The notes beneath the pieces were generated by a model. It saw only the letters and a list, made by a program, of their open reading frames with translations, did not search any database and was not told where the DNA came from. Shown in pieces: positions 7,059 to 11,287 of a stretch of DNA of 11,287 nucleotides (positions are counted from its first letter, which is position 1; each line of letters starts with the position of its first letter). Origin of the DNA: Bacteroidales bacterium (lineage in GTDB: Bacteria; Bacteroidota; Bacteroidia; Bacteroidales; UBA7960); assembly GCA_003553005.1 (NCBI GenBank), contig PUPG01000079.1:1-11287 (forward strand). Direction: 5' to 3'. The position numbers were made by a program, and so were the translations under genes.

Positions 7059-7607
7059 ATGGATCTTTTGGAAAAGACGTTAAGGGAGAGCGGCAATATT
7101 TACAGCGGGATGGCAAAAACCATTGCCTCCAGGCTGATTGATGTGCGCAAGGAAGGGATTAAAAACAGCCTGAATGGGTTTCAGAACCAGGCACACCGGC
7201 TGGAGGATGTCAGCCGCGTCAGGGGTATCCGTTTTATCAATGACAGCAGGGCAACAAACGTGAATGCAGCCTGGTTTGCGCTTGAATCCCAGGAGCAACC
7301 GGTAATCTGGATCGCGGGCGGCAGAGATGCGGACCAGGACTACTCCCCACTGCTTCCATTGGCGGCAAGCAAGGTGAAGACCATGATTTGCCTGTCAGCA
7401 GATGGTGCAAATCTCATCAGCCAATTCCAACGGGCGGTCCCCACCATTTATGAAGCCTGCAGCATGGGGACAGCCGTGCGCATGGCTTATGAAATGGGAA
7501 GCCCGGGAGATATCGTGTTATTATCGCCGGCCTGCCCAAGTTTTGACTTGTTTGAAAATTTTGCGGACAGGGGAGATCAATTCAAGGCACAGGTAAATGC
7601 ATTGTAA
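7059..7607 (+). pseudogene. murD: N-terminally truncated MurD: only the C-terminal ligase domain
   Basis: Complete MurD (about 440-450 aa) ligates D-Glu to UDP-MurNAc-L-Ala. This frame codes for only 182 aa (201 aa if begun at the ATG at 7002) and aligns with the last third of the family. Recognisable parts, numbered from 7002, are NIYSGMA (32-38, end of the central domain), QAHRLEDV (63-70), FINDSRATNVN (78-88), IAGGRDADQDY (104-114), LLSPACPSFDLFENF (173-187) and RGDQF (190-194). The UMP-binding domain and the P-loop ATPase domain are missing, so it cannot ligate D-Glu alone. DSK has become DSR, and the Lys of GGxxK has become Ala110. The frame is open to a normal stop, so it is either a recent remnant, a domain kept for another role, or an assembly deletion. 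It keeps murD's usual place before ftsW. Confidence 0.85.
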
Positions 7608-7613
7608 CAAGCA

Positions 7614-7645
7614 ACAGGAACAACAATCATCATTAAGCTTCCTGT
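7614..7645 (+). repeat. Inverted repeat between truncated murD and ftsW
   Basis: ACAGGAA at 7614-7620 is the exact reverse complement of TTCCTGT at 7639-7645, with an 18-nt loop. It occupies much of the 59-bp gap upstream of ftsW and ends 21 bp before the ftsW ATG. No T-run follows, so it does not look like an intrinsic terminator. A 7-bp stem with a long loop can arise by chance. Confidence 0.3.
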
Positions 7646-7666
7646 GACAAATCCACGCCAAACGAC

Positions 7667-8842
7667 ATGCAAAAGATACTGACAAATTTTAAGGGCGATC
7701 GCACCATCTGGCTGGTGGTGATCTTTCTGTATTTCGTGTCCATCCTGGCAGTATACAGTTCAACAGGATCCCTGGCCTATCGTTTCAGGGCGGGCAATAC
7801 GGAGTATTACCTGTTCAAGCATGCCATCATCACTGGCTTTGGATTTGCCCTGATGTATCTCGCTCATAAGGTCAGGTACCCCTATTATTCCCGCATTTCG
7901 CAACTTGCCCTGTTCATCGCCATTCCCCTCCTGATATTTACATTGTTCAGGGGCACCACGATTCACGAGGCAAACCGCTGGATCACATTGCCCGTGGTTA
8001 ACATAACCTTTCAAAGTTCAGATTTTGCAAAATTGGCGCTTGTGATGTACCTGGCCCGTATCCTGACACGCAAACAGGAATACATCAAAGATCTTCATGC
8101 CGCATTTATTCCTGCCGTCATTCCTGTATTGGTGGTTTGCGCCCTGATTCTGCCGGCCAACTTTTCCACTGCCGCCATCCTGTTCACCACGTGCATTGTC
8201 CTGATGTTCATTGCCAGGGTCAGGGTACAATACATCCTGTCGCTGATTGGTGTCGGTGTGGTCGGGGCAGCGCTGTTTATCGCCATCATGATGGCTATGC
8301 CGGAAAGTGGCCGGACATTGACCTGGCAAAACAGGGTCAATACGTTCATTAACAAGGAGCAAGGCGACACCTACCAGGCAGACCAGGCGAAGATCGCCAT
8401 TGCCACGGGTGGAGTGATTGGCAAGCTGCCGGGAAATTCGACCCAACGCAATTACCTGCCCCAGGCATATTCTGATTTTATCTATGCCATCATCATCGAA
8501 GAGTATGGACTGATCGGTGGTTTTATGGTACTGCTGTTTTACCTGATTATCTTATACCGGGGAATCAGGATTGCGCACAAAAGCCCCGGCACATTCGGGG
8601 CATTACTGGCTGCAGGACTTAGCTTTGGCCTGGTTTTTCAAGCCATGATCAACATGGCGGTGGCAGTGAACCTGCTGCCCATCACCGGACAACCCCTCCC
8701 ATTGGTGAGCATGGGGGGAACGTCCCTCTGGTTTACCAGCTTATCCCTGGGAATCATCCTCAGCGTAAGCCGGGCCTCCGAAAGTGAAGAAACAGGGAAC
8801 CAGGCGATGCCGAACGCAGCACAAGCACCGGTTCAGGAATAA
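7667..8842 (+). CDS. ftsW: FtsW, SEDS-family septal peptidoglycan polymerase
   Basis: FtsW is a ten-helix membrane glycosyltransferase that polymerises lipid II at the septum together with FtsI. The 391 aa are dominated by hydrophobic helices from about residue 13. SEDS landmarks are ANRWI (102-106), GNSTQRNYLPQAYSDFIYAIIIEE (in pieces: GNSTQRN at 256-262, YSDFIYA at 268-274, IEEYG at 277-281) and NLLPITGQPLPLVSMGGTS (335-353). Asp270 in the SDF motif corresponds to the catalytic Asp of SEDS enzymes. The C-terminal tail after 370 is polar, as usual. The start at 7667 lies 59 bp after the truncated murD. The pairing with ftsI in one cluster and the NLLP...GGTS motif support FtsW over RodA. Confidence 0.94.
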   Translation: MQKILTNFKGDRTIWLVVIFLYFVSILAVYSSTGSLAYRFRAGNTEYYLFKHAIITGFGFALMYLAHKVRYPYYSRISQLALFIAIPLLIFTLFRGTTIHEANRWITLPVVNITFQSSDFAKLALVMYLARILTRKQEYIKDLHAAFIPAVIPVLVVCALILPANFSTAAILFTTCIVLMFIARVRVQYILSLIGVGVVGAALFIAIMMAMPESGRTLTWQNRVNTFINKEQGDTYQADQAKIAIATGGVIGKLPGNSTQRNYLPQAYSDFIYAIIIEEYGLIGGFMVLLFYLIILYRGIRIAHKSPGTFGALLAAGLSFGLVFQAMINMAVAVNLLPITGQPLPLVSMGGTSLWFTSLSLGIILSVSRASESEETGNQAMPNAAQAPVQE

Positions 8843-8879
8843 ATCAAGCAGCAGAGCGCTGCATAACAGACCAGCACAG

Positions 8880-10040
8880 ATGCAACACGCAAAAGGCACA
8901 TACAAAGATCTTCGGGTGATCATCGCCGGCGGCGGCACCGGTGGTCACGTATTTCCAGCCATTGCCATTGGGTCTGCGCTGAAAAAACAGGTCTACCAGG
9001 TGCAAATCCTGTTTGTCGGAGCAAAAAACCGCATGGAAATGAAAAAAGTGCCCGCTGCGGGCTTTCATATCCTTGGACTCGACATTTCGGGCATACAGCG
9101 CAAGTTAAGCTGGAAAAACCTGTTGCTGCCGGTAAAATTGATCCGCAGCCTGGCCGCATCGAAGCAAATCGTCAAAAGATTCAAGCCTGACGTGGTCATC
9201 GGCGTGGGAGGTTATGCCAGTGGCCCCCTATTGTGGGCAGCTGCCAACCAGAAAGTTCCCATCCTCATACAGGAGCAGAACTCATACCCGGGCATTACCA
9301 ACAGGATACTTGCCAGGAAAGCCAGGAAGATTTGCGTGGCGTTTAACCACATGGAAAAATATTTCCCGAAAGAGAAAATCTTTATCACCGGAAACCCTGT
9401 ACGGCAGGATGTAATCCACACTGAAGGCAAGTACGAAGCAGCACTGCAGTATTTTGGGTTATCAGCCAATCAACCGGTATTGTTCATCACCGGTGGCAGC
9501 CTCGGCGCCAGGAGCATTAATGAAGCAGCATCCAGACACCTCAGGTTGTTTCTCGAAAATGGCATCCAGGTGATCTGGCAGACGGGCACGGCATATATCG
9601 AAACGGCCAGGGACGTCGCTGCAGAAACAGGCCAGGGACAGGTTTATGTAAGCGCTTTTGTCAACCGGATGGACTACGCATTTGCAGTTGCGGATGTGGT
9701 CGTCAGTCGCGCCGGAGCCATTGCAGTGTCAGAAATCTGTGCAGTGCGCAAACCCGCAGTGCTCATCCCTTCACCCAATGTGGCAGAAGATCACCAAACC
9801 AAAAACGCCATGGCTTTGGTCAACCATCATGCGGCAATCCTGCTGAAAGATGAACGGGTGAAGGCAGATCTTGGACAGGTCATCCTCGACCTCATCCACG
9901 ATGAGGATAAAAAGCAGCAGCTGAAAGTGAAAATCGCCGGGATGGCTTACCATGACGCCGCGAATGTGATCGCCGGGATGGCGCTTAACCTGGCTACGGA
10001 AAACGCAAAGGCATCGCACAATATCAGGGTGCATAACTAA
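8880..10040 (+). CDS. murG: MurG, lipid II-forming N-acetylglucosaminyltransferase
   Basis: MurG is a membrane-associated GT-B enzyme that transfers GlcNAc from UDP-GlcNAc to lipid I, giving lipid II. From the start at 8880 it has 386 aa. Motifs are the glycine loop IIAGGGTGGHVFPA (14-27), GVGGYASGP (108-116), QEQNSYPGITNR (131-142), ITGNPVRQD (169-177), TGGSLGARSINE (204-215), SRAGA (276-280) and PSPNVAEDHQTKNA (297-310, UDP-GlcNAc contacts). The frame stays open back to an ATG at 8784, but that start would overlap ftsW by 59 bp and add 32 basic residues not found in the family. The 8880 start leaves a 37-bp gap and a normal N-terminus, so it is preferred. Confidence 0.95.
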   Translation: MQHAKGTYKDLRVIIAGGGTGGHVFPAIAIGSALKKQVYQVQILFVGAKNRMEMKKVPAAGFHILGLDISGIQRKLSWKNLLLPVKLIRSLAASKQIVKRFKPDVVIGVGGYASGPLLWAAANQKVPILIQEQNSYPGITNRILARKARKICVAFNHMEKYFPKEKIFITGNPVRQDVIHTEGKYEAALQYFGLSANQPVLFITGGSLGARSINEAASRHLRLFLENGIQVIWQTGTAYIETARDVAAETGQGQVYVSAFVNRMDYAFAVADVVVSRAGAIAVSEICAVRKPAVLIPSPNVAEDHQTKNAMALVNHHAAILLKDERVKADLGQVILDLIHDEDKKQQLKVKIAGMAYHDAANVIAGMALNLATENAKASHNIRVHN

Positions 10041-10067
10041 AAAAGATAAAATCGTCGTCATACACAG

Positions 10068-11287
10068 ATGATCAAAAACGCAACACATATCTACTTCCTT
10101 GGAATAGGCGGCATTGGGATGAGCGCCCTGGCCCGCTATTTCCATGACCGTGGGGTACACGTCTGTGGCTACGACAAACAGCCTTCGGCGCTCACGGAAC
10201 AGCTCCGGCAGGAAGGCATATCCATCACCCATCATGACGAGCCCGCAACCATCAGCACCAACCCGCAGCTGGTTGTTTTCACCCCGGCAATACCCAAAAA
10301 TACATTGCTTTACCGTCATTTCCAGGCGCAAGGCATCCCTGTGCTCAAACGATCCGAGGTCCTGGGACTGCTGTCGGATGAGTTGCCGACCATTGCGGTT
10401 GCAGGCACACATGGCAAAACGACCATTACGGCCATGCTTACCCACATCATGAAAACCGCAGGAGTTCCCTGCCTGGCATTTCTCGGCGGCATATCCACAA
10501 ACTACAACACAAATTTTGTAGGCGATCACAATCCGGAATGGCTGATTGCGGAGGCGGATGAATTTGATCGCTCCTTTCTGAAACTTTCGCCCGAAATCGC
10601 ACTGATCAGTTCCATGGATGCAGATCACCTGGACATCTATGGCAGTGAGCACACCTTGCTGGACTCCTTCCGGATGTTTGCCAGACGCCTTCCCGATCAT
10701 GGCACGCTGATCACCAACCAAAAGCTGACCATGGCCCGGGGCTGGCATACAAACCAGATACATTACCACATCAGCCAAAAGACAGACTATTACCTGGAAA
10801 ACCATTCGATCAAAGACGGCCGATACCAGGCAACCATCTGTGGCAGGTTGTATGCGGCAGGCCTGCAATTGCAGCACCCCGGGTACCACAACCTGGAAAA
10901 TGCGCTGGCAGCCGCCGCGTTGGCTCACCAGGCAGGGGTAGGTATTGCCGACATTGTCCAGGGACTGAACAGCTTTACTGGTGTCAGGCGACGTTTTGAA
11001 ATCTGTTTTCAGTCGGCAGACGCCGTTTACATTGACGACTATGCGCATCACCCTGAGGAGATCAGGGCGACCGTTCAGTCGGCCAGGGAAATGTGGCCCG
11101 GAAGAAAAATCACAGGCGTATTTCAGCCGCACCTCTATTCGAGGACAAAAGACCTTGCCGATGAATTTGCGCGCAGCCTCGAGGAACTGGATGAACTCAT
11201 CCTGCTGGATATTTATCCGGCACGTGAAGCACCCATACCCGGCGTAGATGCCGGCATGCTTCTTCAAAAGATCAATATGCCCCGGGC
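10068..11287 (+). CDS. murC: MurC, UDP-MurNAc:L-alanine ligase (3' end outside the window)
   Basis: MurC adds L-Ala to UDP-MurNAc, the first peptide-ligation step of the pathway. The frame is open from ATG 10068 to the window edge: 406 codons of an expected 450-460. The UMP-binding domain starts with YFLGIGGIGMSALA (9-22). The ATPase domain has VAGTHGKTT (111-119), AEADEFDRSF (161-170) and DADHLDIYG (184-192). The ligase domain has YHNLENALAA (273-282), GVRRRFE (305-311), DDYAHHPEEI (323-332), FQPHLYSRT (352-360) and LLDIYPAREAPIPGV (379-393). These are specific to MurC rather than MurD/E/F. All key motifs are present, so it should be active. It begins 27 bp after murG. A fully open 498-codon frame on the opposite strand (9771-11267) is a shadow. 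Confidence 0.96.
   Translation, partial: MIKNATHIYFLGIGGIGMSALARYFHDRGVHVCGYDKQPSALTEQLRQEGISITHHDEPATISTNPQLVVFTPAIPKNTLLYRHFQAQGIPVLKRSEVLGLLSDELPTIAVAGTHGKTTITAMLTHIMKTAGVPCLAFLGGISTNYNTNFVGDHNPEWLIAEADEFDRSFLKLSPEIALISSMDADHLDIYGSEHTLLDSFRMFARRLPDHGTLITNQKLTMARGWHTNQIHYHISQKTDYYLENHSIKDGRYQATICGRLYAAGLQLQHPGYHNLENALAAAALAHQAGVGIADIVQGLNSFTGVRRRFEICFQSADAVYIDDYAHHPEEIRATVQSAREMWPGRKITGVFQPHLYSRTKDLADEFARSLEELDELILLDIYPAREAPIPGVDAGMLLQKINMPR

Noticed and set aside
8784..8879. An upstream ATG extending murG by 32 residues.
   Set aside because: It would overlap ftsW by 59 bp, and the added residues are not part of the family. The ATG at 8880 gives a normal MurG N-terminus.
9771..11267. A 498-codon open frame on the - strand.
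   Set aside because: It lies entirely opposite murG and murC, both of which have full family motifs on the + strand. Its product is rich in Cys and His with no recognisable domain, as expected for an antisense shadow of a coding region.

Overview
The window is the first two thirds of a dcw (division and cell wall) cluster. Every gene is on the + strand, and together they read as one continuous operon. The order is mraZ, rsmH (mraW), ftsL-type gene, ftsI, murE, mraY, a broken murD, ftsW, murG and murC, with murC running off the right edge. Several features point to the Bacteroidota, probably near Bacteroidales: a short, divergent FtsL between rsmH and ftsI; a PBP with one C-terminal PASTA domain; a long MraY (418 aa) with an extra loop after its fourth membrane region; and MurG/MurD wording typical of that phylum. 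MurE carries the DNPR motif of meso-diaminopimelate-adding enzymes, so the peptidoglycan should be of the Gram-negative DAP type. The species cannot be named from this sequence.

Layout. Positions 1-92 hold a leader with three head-to-tail 10-bp repeats (GTGG-N6), which look like a MraZ operator for autoregulation. From 93 to 1861, mraZ, rsmH and ftsL overlap each other by 11-14 bp. ftsI follows after 21 bp. A 159-bp gap (4031-4189) separates ftsI from murE and contains a possible 43-codon ORF whose start overlaps the ftsI stop (ATGA). murE and mraY are 3 bp apart. The stretch from 6914 to about 7058 is AT-rich, nearly C-free and non-coding. It is followed by only the C-terminal third of murD, then ftsW, murG and murC with short gaps. 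No hairpin followed by a T-run (intrinsic terminator) is visible anywhere.

How the genes work together. MraZ is the cluster's regulator. RsmH methylates 16S rRNA. MurC, MurD and MurE are the cytoplasmic ligases that add L-Ala, D-Glu and DAP to UDP-MurNAc. MraY and MurG build lipid I and lipid II. FtsW polymerises and FtsI cross-links septal glycan, with FtsL as a divisome scaffold.

The main anomaly is murD. The UMP-binding and ATP-binding domains (roughly the first 290 residues) are absent. The remaining C-terminal domain keeps an open frame but has lost two lysines that are conserved in active MurD. Because murC, murE, mraY and murG all look intact, the cell should still make peptidoglycan. 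A functional D-Glu ligase should therefore exist elsewhere in the genome, unless the deletion is an assembly artefact. No new multi-gene system of unknown type was seen.
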